Shown here one piece after another: positions 17,099-25,177 of a stretch of 37,479 bases of DNA (position 1 is its first letter; every line of letters starts with the position of its first letter). The notes beneath the pieces are model-generated. The model ran no database searches. It saw only the letters and a program-made list of their open reading frames with translations, and was not told the DNA's origin. The DNA is from CAIRDP01 sp037134895. Its GTDB lineage: Bacteria > Bacteroidota > Bacteroidia > Bacteroidales > FEN-979. Position numbers and translations under genes: made by a program. The stretch covers positions 1-37,479 of the forward strand of contig JBAXLI010000043.1 of the NCBI GenBank assembly GCA_037134895.1, in the 5' to 3' direction.

Positions 17099-17170
17099 TT
17101 ACGAATTACGAGTTACGAGTTACGAATTAATTCCTTTTTTACTCGTCATTCGTCATTCGTCATTCGTCAC
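17096..17170 (+). repeat. Paired heptanucleotide tandem arrays forming a long imperfect hairpin
   Basis: Four ACGARTT units (17101-17128) are followed, after AATTCC and a T6 run, by CGTCATT units (17144-17170, three full and one partial). The second array is almost the reverse complement of the first: each heptad pairs at six of seven bases (counting one G-U), so about 24 bases on each side can fold with single mismatches at 7-base intervals and a 20-base loop. It begins at the obgE stop codon and ends 13 bases before the PAP2 start. It may serve as a terminator or an mRNA-end structure; that is inference. Confidence 0.8.
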
Positions 17171-17183
17171 TTTTAAATGATCG

Positions 17184-17759
17184 ATGATTGACAAACTTCT
17201 GACACTTGACCGCAGCTTCTTCCTTGGTCTTAACGGCCTCCACGCCGCCTGGCTTGATCAGCTGATGTACTGGTTGAGCGATCCCCTGGTATGGCTGCCG
17301 TTCTTCATTTTTCTTTTGTATCTTGTGATCAGGACCTTCAAGTGGAAAACCATTACAATCATGGCGGCTGTTGCAGTGATGATCACTTTTTCAGACCAGG
17401 TGTCGGATATTACCAAACATAGTGTGAAAAGGTTAAGGCCTTCAAATGACCCCAGCCTTACTGCCTCAGTTCATATTGTCAACGGTTACAGGGGAGGCGA
17501 CCTTGGTTATTATTCAGCTCATGCCTCGAATACATTTGCACTTGCAACTTTCCTATTCCTGCTTTTCAGGAAGAAGTACCGCTACCTTTACCTGCTTCTG
17601 TTCGGCTGGGCTGCACTGATGACATATACCAGGATTTACCTGGGTGTACACTTTCCGCTGGATATCATCAGCGGTATGATTGCAGGTATATTTTTCGGCT
17701 GGTGTTTCGGAAGGCTTACTCTCTTTCTTTTATCCCGGCAGGGAGTTAGACTCAGTTGA
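17184..17759 (+). CDS. PAP2 superfamily membrane phosphatase
   Basis: This 191-residue membrane protein carries the complete PAP2 phosphatase motifs. C1 is K78-x6-R85-P86 (KHSVKRLRP), C2 is S111-A-H113 (YSAHAS, in place of PSGH) and C3 is R150-x5-H156-x3-D160 (RIYLGVHFPLD). Several hydrophobic helices flank them (about 33-50, 57-73, 116-128, 134-148, 160-183). Family members dephosphorylate undecaprenyl diphosphate, phosphatidylglycerophosphate or lipid A; the exact lipid cannot be told here. It overlaps the convergent outer-membrane protein gene by 8 bases. Confidence 0.93.
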   Translation: MIDKLLTLDRSFFLGLNGLHAAWLDQLMYWLSDPLVWLPFFIFLLYLVIRTFKWKTITIMAAVAVMITFSDQVSDITKHSVKRLRPSNDPSLTASVHIVNGYRGGDLGYYSAHASNTFALATFLFLLFRKKYRYLYLLLFGWAALMTYTRIYLGVHFPLDIISGMIAGIFFGWCFGRLTLFLLSRQGVRLS

Positions 17760-18324
17760 GTTTGAAGACCACGCCGATATTGGCATAGGTTGAATTATAT
17801 CCGAATTCCCCGTAAATACCGAATTCAGGGGTAATGAAGTAGGATGCCCCCAGGAAAACTCCGAAATAAGGGTATACAGGGGCATAATTATGGTATCCCA
17901 GGCTCTCGTCATGGGTGTTCATGCAGAATCCAATCCCGGCCGGAATCCCTGCATAGGTGTCGAGCCCTTTCACATTCCATCCGTAATGATAGGCGCTTCT
18001 TGCACCAAGAATACAGTTGAACCAGTTCTCATGCCATCCGTCACCATACTTGTTCCAGAAATATGAGAAGGTGAGTTCACCTCCCAGGGTGATTACTCCT
18101 GGGCCGGCTTTCCACATACCTTTTTCAAAAGAGAATTTCACGGCAGGACCGAAGCTGTTGCCATTTCCAAAAAACGGAGTTCCGGCTCCAAACCCTGCAT
18201 TGAGTTGCCAGTCATCGACCCGCATAGGATTCATAGGGCCGTTCTGGGCTTGACTTGAAGACGTCAGTGTACCTGCAAAGAGGATAACGCAAAGCATTCG
18301 CAAAATGAGGTTTTTTGTTTTCAT
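17752..18324 (-). CDS. Small outer-membrane beta-barrel-like protein
   Basis: From the ATG at 18324 the product is 190 residues with a signal peptide, MKTKNLILRM through SSSQA (about 1-26). The mature part is rich in Gly, Tyr, Phe and alternating strands (for example ITLGGELTFSYFWNKYGDGW and PEFGIYGEFGYN), as in small outer-membrane barrels. The frame is open to 18363, but the extra 13 residues would sit ahead of the signal peptide, so the internal start is preferred. I cannot name the family; a porin or OmpW-like role is only a guess. It follows dnaJ on the same strand after 79 bases. Confidence 0.75.
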   Translation of the reverse strand: MKTKNLILRMLCVILFAGTLTSSSQAQNGPMNPMRVDDWQLNAGFGAGTPFFGNGNSFGPAVKFSFEKGMWKAGPGVITLGGELTFSYFWNKYGDGWHENWFNCILGARSAYHYGWNVKGLDTYAGIPAGIGFCMNTHDESLGYHNYAPVYPYFGVFLGASYFITPEFGIYGEFGYNSTYANIGVVFKLN

Positions 18325-18403
18325 GTCGGGAGAATAGTTTAGCTGTTCGTTTTCAAATATCATTTCAAAAACGAAGGGAGTAATGAAAAAGTATATCGGA
18401 ATT

Positions 18404-19348
18404 TCAGCTTCTGAGAGCCGAAAGCTGCGAAAAAAGCTCGATCTCCCTGGGGTTCAGGTTCTGAGGTAAATCAACGATGATCTTGAGATACAGGTCGCCG
18501 AATTCACTTTTTTTTCTGTATACCGGCATGCCAAGTCCTTTCATGCGAAGAACTTTTCCGTTCTGTGTTTCGCGTGGGATTTTCATAGTAAAGCTACCTT
18601 TCGGCGCATCAACTGTAATCTCTCCACCAAGCAAGGCTTTATAAAGAGATACGTGAATATCGGTGTACAGATCGTTTTCCTTGATATCATAAAGAGGATC
18701 AGGCAGGATGCTGACATGGATATACAGGTCCCCTGCCTCACCACCCCTGCGCCCGGCTGCACCTTTTCCTTTGACGCGAAGAACCTGGCTGTTATATACC
18801 CCGGGAGGGATTGTCATGTTGATCTTTTCGTCGCCGATATTGATCATTCGTTTAGAGCCATGATAGGATTCCTCGAGAGTGACTTCCATCGTAGCTTCAT
18901 AATCCTGTCCTTTAACAGGCCTTCCGCCCGATCGTCCCCTTCCCTGCTGTGTGAATGGGTTCCCGGCATCCTGGTCATATCCCCCCCTGAAAAACGAATT
19001 AAAGAAATCAGAGAAGTCTGATCCCCCGAAATCGTCCGCATCGTATGTTCGGGACTGAGACCTGCCTGGTCCCTGACGGGCCCACTGGCTGAAGTCGGCG
19101 TCATTCCCGGCATTCTGTTCATACTGTTTCCAGTTGGAGCCCAGTGTATCGTATTTTTTTCTTTTTACAGGATCTTTCAGCACCTCATAAGCTTCACCGA
19201 TCTCTTTAAATTTCTCTTCAGCCTGTTTGTTGCCTGGGTTTTTATCGGGATGAAATTTCACTGCCAGTTTGCGGTAGGCTTTTTTAATCTCATCCGCAGT
19301 AGCAGTCTTGGAAATGCCGAGAAGGGTGTAATAATCTTTAAATTCCAT
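18404..19348 (-). CDS. DnaJ/Hsp40 co-chaperone, CbpA type without zinc finger
   Basis: The 314-residue protein begins with a complete J domain (about 1-70) carrying His33-Pro34-Asp35 in KFHPDKNPGN, which stimulates DnaK ATPase. A Gly/Arg/Gln-rich linker follows (about 75-140, with FFNSFFRGGYD). Then come two beta-sandwich substrate-binding domains (TIPPGVYNSQVLRVKGKGA and KIPRETQNGKVLRMKGLG). The four CxxCxGxG zinc repeats of canonical DnaJ are missing, so this is a class B/CbpA-like protein. It is 11 bases downstream of the APC permease and probably co-transcribed with it. Confidence 0.94.
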   Translation of the reverse strand: MEFKDYYTLLGISKTATADEIKKAYRKLAVKFHPDKNPGNKQAEEKFKEIGEAYEVLKDPVKRKKYDTLGSNWKQYEQNAGNDADFSQWARQGPGRSQSRTYDADDFGGSDFSDFFNSFFRGGYDQDAGNPFTQQGRGRSGGRPVKGQDYEATMEVTLEESYHGSKRMINIGDEKINMTIPPGVYNSQVLRVKGKGAAGRRGGEAGDLYIHVSILPDPLYDIKENDLYTDIHVSLYKALLGGEITVDAPKGSFTMKIPRETQNGKVLRMKGLGMPVYRKKSEFGDLYLKIIVDLPQNLNPREIELFSQLSALRS

Positions 19349-19359
19349 TGAATGACAGT

Positions 19360-21363
19360 TTAATCGGATGTAAGTTTAACGGGGATCAATACCATCATAA
19401 ATCCTTTATGGGCAAGCCGGTTCTGAAGGGTCAGCTGGGTCTGGTTGTGCAGCATCCTTGTAAGAGAAGAAGGCCTTGCAAAAATCGCATTGCCGATAAA
19501 GAAGATTACCCTGTGATATTTATTTACCACTTTCTTTGAAAGTTCTTTCACCTCGTCAGCCACGTCGGTGCCTATTGCGTAATAGCTGTCGGCAAAACAG
19601 CCGTAAGCATGAGCCAGTTCTTCATACTTTTTGAGGTTGTACTTTACATTGTCTTCGAGGTTTTGCAATTCTTCCTCTCCTTTGAAGTTTCCGGTATCGA
19701 CCATCCCCACCGAGATAAAGATGAAGTTCTTGTAATTTTCAAAATCCTCCCTGATCTTCAGGAAGGTATTAATCCCAACACCATTGAAATCGTTCACACA
19801 GATGCAAGCGGTATGCGATTCCGGGTCAATCTCCGGCATGGGCCTGTTGCCTTTTTCCCAGGAAAGCATGGCGCCTTCGACCTGCCTCAGCATCTTATGA
19901 TCGAGGCGGCTGATCAGTTTGGCTGCCCTTACGTAATGATTCTTTACTCTCATTACAAAGAAGATAAGGCTGGAAGTAATAAGAATAGTAAGCCATCCGC
20001 CTTCAGTAAACTTCACAAAGACAACCGTAAAAAGAATACTAACGGTGAGCAGAAGGCCAAGGCCGTTGATCAGGAGTTTGGGAATCCAGTATCCCTCTCT
20101 TTTTTTAACCTGCCACCAATGACGCACCATGCCAGCCTGGGAGAGAGTGAAGGTAATAAATACATTGATACTGTAGAGCACCACCAGCATTGTGACATTT
20201 CCTCCAGTGACCAGAAGGACAAAGGAGGCAGCGACAGCCATTAAAATAAGACCGTTCTGGGTAACAAGTCGGTCGGAGAGAACAGAGAACCTCCTGGGGA
20301 ACCAGTTATCCTGGGCCATATTTGAGATAATTCGCGGACCACCGAGAAAGCCGGTTTGGGCGCCGACGAAAAGCAACGCAGCCTCGGAGATCAGAGTAAT
20401 AATTACAAAGGTCTCTCCAATCCATTTATTCCATCCTGCTGTCATGGCCTCGAGAAGGTTGGCGTTCATGGTCTTTCCCGGTATATGTTTCAGGTGAAAG
20501 AGGGAATATGCTGCCATGAGGCCAAGAACTGTTATCCCCAATGAAAAAGCCATCAGTCTCATGGTTGCAATACCCGTTTTGACCCGGGGTTCTTTCAGGA
20601 TGACCATGGAGTTGGAGACTGCTTCAATTCCGGTATATGTACCTGCACCCATACTGTAAGCCCTGGCCAGTATCAGGAGCACACCAAAGGTGCCTATGCT
20701 GTTGCTTGCGTGTTTAAATTCCCTTGTTGCTTCGGGTACGAGATTGATAAAGTCATTGGTATGAAAGAGTATAGGGTATATTATTGCAAACAGGTGTGTG
20801 AGCAGAAAAACAATGAATATCGGCATAAGCGAGAGTACCGATTCCTTAACACCCCTGAGGTTCAGAAGCAGGAGGAGAAAGATTATAGCGAGGGTGGTCC
20901 AGAGTTTATACACCTGGAAAGCAGCCGGGAAGTTGCTGAAGATGGCATCGACACCGCTGGCCACGCTGATAGCAATTGTAAGGACGTAATCCACGATCAA
21001 AGAACTGCCTGAGATCATACCGATGCGGGGTGAAAGAAGTTTTGAGGCCACCTGGTATCCACCGCCACCCGAAGGGAATAGTTTGATGATCTGTGAGTAG
21101 CTGCTGCTGATGATGGCGATGGTAACCACAACGGCAAGGGCGATAAAAATCGTCATCCCATGGTAATTCCCCAGGGCACGGTAAGCTTCCTCAGGGCCGT
21201 AGCATGATGATGAAAGTCCGTCGGAACCAAGCCCTATCCAAGCCATGATGGCAACCAGGGTTACTTTTTCAAAGATGTTTTCATCTTTAAGGTCCCTGGC
21301 CTTACCAACAAAAATTTTCCTTATCCTTTCGGTGGTGCTTAGCCTTTCTTTCTGTTTCATCAA
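19360..21363 (-). CDS. APC superfamily permease, KimA-like, with C-terminal soluble domain
   Basis: The 667-residue protein has about 12 membrane helices in residues about 30-465 and a soluble C-terminal domain of about 190 residues. The N-terminal GLGSDGLSSSCYGPEEAYRA (44-63) resembles the KimA/YdaO branch of the APC/KUP group, in which the Bacillus subtilis member is a high-affinity K+ importer. Also seen are FPSGGGGYQVASKLL and SMGAGTYTGIEAVSNS. In KimA the soluble domain binds c-di-AMP; whether that holds here is not visible. The substrate could equally be an amino acid. A well-matched promoter lies directly upstream (21379-21409). dnaJ follows. Confidence 0.85.
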   Translation of the reverse strand: MMKQKERLSTTERIRKIFVGKARDLKDENIFEKVTLVAIMAWIGLGSDGLSSSCYGPEEAYRALGNYHGMTIFIALAVVVTIAIISSSYSQIIKLFPSGGGGYQVASKLLSPRIGMISGSSLIVDYVLTIAISVASGVDAIFSNFPAAFQVYKLWTTLAIIFLLLLLNLRGVKESVLSLMPIFIVFLLTHLFAIIYPILFHTNDFINLVPEATREFKHASNSIGTFGVLLILARAYSMGAGTYTGIEAVSNSMVILKEPRVKTGIATMRLMAFSLGITVLGLMAAYSLFHLKHIPGKTMNANLLEAMTAGWNKWIGETFVIITLISEAALLFVGAQTGFLGGPRIISNMAQDNWFPRRFSVLSDRLVTQNGLILMAVAASFVLLVTGGNVTMLVVLYSINVFITFTLSQAGMVRHWWQVKKREGYWIPKLLINGLGLLLTVSILFTVVFVKFTEGGWLTILITSSLIFFVMRVKNHYVRAAKLISRLDHKMLRQVEGAMLSWEKGNRPMPEIDPESHTACICVNDFNGVGINTFLKIREDFENYKNFIFISVGMVDTGNFKGEEELQNLEDNVKYNLKKYEELAHAYGCFADSYYAIGTDVADEVKELSKKVVNKYHRVIFFIGNAIFARPSSLTRMLHNQTQLTLQNRLAHKGFMMVLIPVKLTSD

Positions 21364-21378
21364 AATTTCTGTTGACTG

Positions 21379-21409
21379 GCAAAAGTACTATGTTTCTGTA
21401 AATGGCAAT
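21379..21409 (-). promoter_or_regulatory. Promoter of the permease-dnaJ operon
   Basis: On the minus strand, ATTG (21406-21409) is followed after 18 bases by TACTTTTGC (21379-21387), an exact TAnnTTTGY. The permease ATG lies 15 bases further, so the leader is about 5-10 bases. This separates the permease and dnaJ from the genes to the right as an independent unit. Confidence 0.65.
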
Positions 21410-21422
21410 AAGGTTTAAAAGC

Positions 21423-21884
21423 TTAGCACCCGAATGCACGGCCTTCAATTTTTTCAACCGCGATCTTCCATACTTTCACCTCACGGATCGATGGCTGGTT
21501 GTATTTGAACGTTTTGCCGCTGTATTGTGCCATAATAATGTTAAGTGCTTCAATCTTGTCTTCGCTGCCCGAAATAAATTCTACCTTTCCGTATACAAGG
21601 ACCGAGCGGAATTTCATGCTCCAGGAGCAGGCGACATCTTCATTCTGATAGCGGAGAAGGTGGTCGGTGCTGAAGTTAATGCAGACATGCGGATTTTTTG
21701 TGAGGGCGGATATCTTTTTCCCGGCACCGGCGCCATGCATATACATGATGTTGTCGCGAAAGCCAAAGTTCATGGGGATCACGTAAGGGTTTCCTTCAGC
21801 ATCAATCATGGCAAGATGGCACCACTGGCAGCGCTTTATGATATCAGTAAGTTCGTCCCTGTTGTCAATATCGCGGCGGCGCAT
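21423..21884 (-). CDS. Pyridoxamine 5'-phosphate oxidase-like flavin-binding protein (NimA-like)
   Basis: This 153-residue single-domain protein has the split-barrel FMN-binding fold of the PNPOx-like superfamily. HLAMIDAEGNPYVIPMNFGF (23-42), MYMHGAGAGKKISAL and VCINFSTD follow the pattern of the Nim/general-stress flavin-binding subgroup. True PdxH residues are not evident, so vitamin B6 synthesis is unlikely. Related proteins reduce nitroimidazoles or bind heme or F420; the function here is undetermined. It follows radA after 13 bases on the same strand, and 59 bases with a new promoter separate it from the permease. Confidence 0.85.
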   Translation of the reverse strand: MRRRDIDNRDELTDIIKRCQWCHLAMIDAEGNPYVIPMNFGFRDNIMYMHGAGAGKKISALTKNPHVCINFSTDHLLRYQNEDVACSWSMKFRSVLVYGKVEFISGSEDKIEALNIIMAQYSGKTFKYNQPSIREVKVWKIAVEKIEGRAFGC

Positions 21885-21897
21885 AGGTATCAGGTTT

Positions 21898-23259
21898 TCA
21901 GAAAAGGAGTTTATATACTTCCTGCACTTTACTTACCGGCAGGATCTCAATGGCATGCCTGGCTTTATCGAGGGCCCTGGAGTTGTATTTTGAAATAAAA
22001 ATTTGTTCAAAGCCCAGTTTTTCAGCTTCGGATATTCGTTGTTCGATGCGGTTTATCGGGCGGATCTCACCGCTGAGGCCTACTTCGGCAGCGAAGCATG
22101 TTTTCATGTCAATGGGTTCGTCCTGGTTGGAAGAAAGTATCGCGGCGACTATGGCCAGGTCGATAGCAGGGTCATCGACTTCAATGCCGCCGGCAATATT
22201 CAGAAAGACATCTTTATGGCCCAGCCTGAAACCTGATCGCTTTTCGAGAACAGCCAGGAGCATGTTCAGGCGCCTGGCATTGAAACCAGTGGTTGAACGC
22301 TGGGGAGTTCCGTAAACAGCAGTAGAAACAAGTGCCTGGGTTTCAATCAGCATCGGTCTTTGTCCTTCAACCATAGCGGCAATGGCGATGCCGCTAACTT
22401 TTTCGTCGTGCTGGCTGAGCAGTATTTCCGATGGATTTGAAACTTCCCTCATGCCTGCATCATGCATCTCATATATCCCCAGCTCCGAAGTGGAGCCAAA
22501 TCGGTTTTTCAGCGACCTTAGGATACGGTAGCCGTAATTACGGTCGCCCTCGAACTGGAGCACGGTATCGACCATGTGTTCAAGTATCTTGGGCCCTGCC
22601 AGGCTGCCGTCTTTGGTAATATGGCCGATCAGGAAAACAGGGATGTGAGTGACTTTCGCATATCTCTGCATTTCCCCTGCACATTCCTTGATCTGGCTGA
22701 TGCTGCCTGCCGATGACTCTATGGTGTCGGTTTGCAGGGTCTGAATGGAATCGATGATTACGATACCAGGCTGAAGCAATTCAAGGTGCTGAAAGATCGA
22801 CTGGGTATTTGTTTCGGTCAGAACGAAACAGTTTTCGTTCTGAATTCCGAGCCTTTCGGCTCGCATCCTGAGTTGCTGATCGCTCTCCTCCCCGCTGATA
22901 TACAATATTTTAAGCCCGTTACATTTCAATGCCACCTGCAGCATAAGGGTCGACTTGCCTATCCCGGGTTCTCCCCCTATCAGAACAAGTGAGCCTCTTA
23001 CGAGTCCGCCCCCGAGTACACGGTTCAACTCGGCATCTAATGTGTCGATGCGCTGTTCATTTTCAAAGCCTACATCCGAGATTTTTTTGGGAGAGGGCCT
23101 CTGGTCGGCAGTGCGGGCCACACCGCTTCGTTTCTCTTCCCTCTGTATAACTTCTTCGACAAGTGTATTCCACTCCCCGCAGGAAGGGCATTTGCCCATC
23201 CATTTGCTTTGCTGGGCACCGCAACTGCTGCAGAAAAATGCAGTTTTGACCTTCGTCAT
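21898..23259 (-). CDS. radA: DNA repair protein RadA
   Basis: RadA is a RecA-related hexameric ATPase that promotes branch migration in recombination. The 453-residue protein has the N-terminal C4 zinc finger (Cys10, Cys13, Cys24, Cys27). Walker A is GGEPGIGKST (95-104), Walker B lies in IVIIDSIQT, and the RadA signature is KNRFG (251-255). A Lon-protease-like C-terminal domain contains GGIEVDDPAIDLAIVAAILS and GEIRPINRIEQRI. All domains are intact at normal length. It starts 9 bases after rfaE2 in the same direction. Confidence 0.97.
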   Translation of the reverse strand: MTKVKTAFFCSSCGAQQSKWMGKCPSCGEWNTLVEEVIQREEKRSGVARTADQRPSPKKISDVGFENEQRIDTLDAELNRVLGGGLVRGSLVLIGGEPGIGKSTLMLQVALKCNGLKILYISGEESDQQLRMRAERLGIQNENCFVLTETNTQSIFQHLELLQPGIVIIDSIQTLQTDTIESSAGSISQIKECAGEMQRYAKVTHIPVFLIGHITKDGSLAGPKILEHMVDTVLQFEGDRNYGYRILRSLKNRFGSTSELGIYEMHDAGMREVSNPSEILLSQHDEKVSGIAIAAMVEGQRPMLIETQALVSTAVYGTPQRSTTGFNARRLNMLLAVLEKRSGFRLGHKDVFLNIAGGIEVDDPAIDLAIVAAILSSNQDEPIDMKTCFAAEVGLSGEIRPINRIEQRISEAEKLGFEQIFISKYNSRALDKARHAIEILPVSKVQEVYKLLF

Positions 23260-23268
23260 GGACGGATG

Positions 23269-23766
23269 TTAAAGGTGAACCTTATGGGCCTTCTCGATGG
23301 TATGGGTGGTTGAATATCCCCTGGTAAGTTCGATGGTAACGACTTCTCCACCACGGGAGGTAACTATGTCGGAACCTACGATATCCTTACCTTCATAATC
23401 TTTCCCTTTAACCAGGATATCGGGCTGAACGAGCTTTATTAGTTCGTAAGGAGTATCTTCGTCGAACATCACTACGGCATCAACGAAAACGAGGGATGCA
23501 AGAGTGAATGCCCTTGCGTGGTGGCTGTTTACCGGGCGATTCGGGCCTTTAAGCCGGTGCACGCTGTCATCGGAGTTCATACCTACAATCAGGACGCTTC
23601 CCAGGGACCGGGCTTTTGCAAGCAATTCGATGTGGCCGAGATGAAGGATGTCGAAACAACCATTCGTGAAAACGATTTTTTTATCTTTAAATCTCCATAC
23701 TGCAACATGCCTCTGAAGATCTTCCCAAGTAAGGATCTTGGATTTTACAAGTTTAAGCTTTCCCAT
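23269..23766 (-). CDS. rfaE2: D-glycero-beta-D-manno-heptose 1-phosphate adenylyltransferase (HldE C-terminal domain alone)
   Basis: The protein corresponds to the cytidylyltransferase-like half of HldE. It makes ADP-heptose from heptose 1-phosphate and ATP for the LPS core. The 165-residue form has the nucleotidyltransferase motif TNGCFDILHLGH (34-45), VGMNSDDSVHRLKGPNRPVN, and then DILVKGKDYEGKDIVG. The ribokinase-like RfaE1 half is absent from the window and must be encoded elsewhere if the pathway is complete. Its start overlaps the end of the upstream membrane-protein gene by 14 bases, indicating translational coupling. Confidence 0.95.
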   Translation of the reverse strand: MGKLKLVKSKILTWEDLQRHVAVWRFKDKKIVFTNGCFDILHLGHIELLAKARSLGSVLIVGMNSDDSVHRLKGPNRPVNSHHARAFTLASLVFVDAVVMFDEDTPYELIKLVQPDILVKGKDYEGKDIVGSDIVTSRGGEVVTIELTRGYSTTHTIEKAHKVHL

Positions 23767-24796
23767 TCTCAGACCGTTTAATCGATAAAAGTACTAAAGA
23801 TAATCCACCAACAATAAGAATCATCAGTGTTTGTGCCGTCCATGCGATCCAACCCAGAGCAAGCCCGGTGGGTTTTGCAATGCCATAAAGCAGAAGGGTT
23901 TCCTGTATGATGGCAGGGTAAAGGCCGATCCCTCCGGGTGTGATCATGATCCCGATACTGCCTAATTCAAGTGCCGAAAGCCCGGCGCCCATACTGAGTA
24001 AGGAGGTTTCGGCAAAACAGAAAAAGATCACGTAAAGCATGAAGAAGTACAGCACCCAAATGGCAATGGAATACAACACAAAAAGGCCGGGTTTCCTAAC
24101 CTGGCTAAGTGATTTTAATCCTTCCCAGAAACCGATGATAAGGTGTGTGATTTTAATGTAGGTTTTTGAAGCCTTCACTTTTTTACGCACAGCCAGCCAG
24201 AGCAGGATGCCGACGAGCAGCAATCCGCCAAGAGAAAGAAAGATCATACGGGAATAATGAAGGTCGCCGAATTTTGCAACCACTTTCGGATAGATATTCT
24301 GGTTGAGATATTCGCTTATGATGCCCATCTGGGTAAAAAGCATCAGGAGGAACAAAAGGAAAAAGATAAGCATATCGATGGCGCGTTCGGTAACGACGGT
24401 GCCAAGAGCTTTCTGAAAAGGTACCTTTTCATACCTCGACATGATACCGCATCGTGTGACTTCACCAAGCCTGGGAAAGGCCATGTTGGCAAAATACCCA
24501 ACCATCACGGCGTAAAACGTAGTCTTGAGCTTGGGTTTGAAGCCCATGGGTTCAAAAAACAGGACCCAGCGGGCGGCCCGGAGGATATGGCTAAAGACCC
24601 CAAGCACAATAGCAAGACCAACCCAATAATAGTTTGCGGTACGGAATGAATGCATGATTTCGGCCCGTTCGTTTGCCGTAAGGTCTTTGAGGGACAGCCA
24701 CATGATCAGTAAGCCCAATCCCAGGAAGAACACGAATTTAATAGCGGTAATTATCTTCTTCCTTGTGGAGGAAGCCTTGGGCAGGATCTCAGTCAT
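23753..24796 (-). CDS. Lysylphosphatidylglycerol synthase TM-region family (UPF0104/AglD-like) membrane protein
   Basis: The 347-residue protein has about eight hydrophobic segments and matches the membrane (flippase-like) half of MprF, without the aminoacyl-transferase half. Visible signatures are LGVFSHILRAARWVLFFEPM, FYAVMVGYFANMAFPRLGEV followed by TRCGIMSRYEKVPFQKALG, and GIMITPGGIGLYPAIIQE. These are typical of the family that Bacteroidota often carry as stand-alone proteins. Transport or flipping of a lipid is inferred; substrate unknown. It sits between panD (3 bases) and rfaE2 (14-base overlap), suggesting a cell-envelope role. Confidence 0.88.
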   Translation of the reverse strand: MTEILPKASSTRKKIITAIKFVFFLGLGLLIMWLSLKDLTANERAEIMHSFRTANYYWVGLAIVLGVFSHILRAARWVLFFEPMGFKPKLKTTFYAVMVGYFANMAFPRLGEVTRCGIMSRYEKVPFQKALGTVVTERAIDMLIFFLLFLLMLFTQMGIISEYLNQNIYPKVVAKFGDLHYSRMIFLSLGGLLLVGILLWLAVRKKVKASKTYIKITHLIIGFWEGLKSLSQVRKPGLFVLYSIAIWVLYFFMLYVIFFCFAETSLLSMGAGLSALELGSIGIMITPGGIGLYPAIIQETLLLYGIAKPTGLALGWIAWTAQTLMILIVGGLSLVLLSIKRSENGKA

Positions 24797-24799
24797 CTA

Positions 24800-25165
24800 C
24801 TAGTTCTTTTTTCGGGAGGCAAGTTTATTCTTTCCGTCGGGAAATGCAATACCGGGTTTGAATTTTTTTGCCAGTTCAAAATCCATAATTGCATATGAGA
24901 CTATTATGACAAGATCCCCCTTCAGAAATTTTCGGGCAGCAGCACCGTTCAGACATATGACGCCACTGTTTTTTTCGCCCTTAATGACGTATGTTTCAAT
25001 ACGTTCCCCGTTATTGATATTCAGCACCTGGACCTTTTCAAATTCGATCAGGTTTGCCTCCTTCATCAAAGTTTCATCAATGGTGATGCTGCCCACATAA
25101 TTTATGTTGGCATCAGTGACCGTTGCACGATGAATCTTGGATTTCAGTACTTCAATCTGCATCAT
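24800..25165 (-). CDS. panD: Aspartate 1-decarboxylase
   Basis: PanD makes beta-alanine from aspartate for pantothenate/CoA synthesis (EC 4.1.1.11). It is a self-cleaving pyruvoyl enzyme. The sequence INYVGSITID holds the Gly-Ser cleavage site, and IETYVIKGEKNSGVICLNGA is the core region. Two ATGs lie in tandem (25165 and 25162). Starting at the second puts the cleavage serine at residue 25, the classical position, and leaves more room after the promoter element at 25169-25177, so that ATG may be the one used. panC lies 9 bases upstream and beta-alanine is its substrate. Confidence 0.96.
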   Translation of the reverse strand: MMQIEVLKSKIHRATVTDANINYVGSITIDETLMKEANLIEFEKVQVLNINNGERIETYVIKGEKNSGVICLNGAAARKFLKGDLVIIVSYAIMDFELAKKFKPGIAFPDGKNKLASRKKN

Positions 25166-25168
25166 GCG

Positions 25169-25177
25169 GCAAAATTA
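25169..25177 (-). promoter_or_regulatory. Putative -7 element before panD, overlapping the panC stop codon
   Basis: On the minus strand TAATTTTGC fits TAnnTTTGY exactly. Its first three bases are the panC stop codon TAA. It ends only 3-6 bases before the two panD ATGs, so a transcript from here would be nearly leaderless. The -33 position has no good match, and co-transcription from upstream of panC remains possible. Confidence 0.35.

Noticed and set aside
19609..20244. 211-codon plus-strand frame inside the permease gene
   Set aside because: Antisense to an intact membrane transporter; no domain, no promoter.
21423..21884. PdxH (pyridoxamine-phosphate oxidase) proper
   Set aside because: Too short and lacking the PdxH C-terminal dimerisation region; fits the broader flavin-binding split-barrel group instead.
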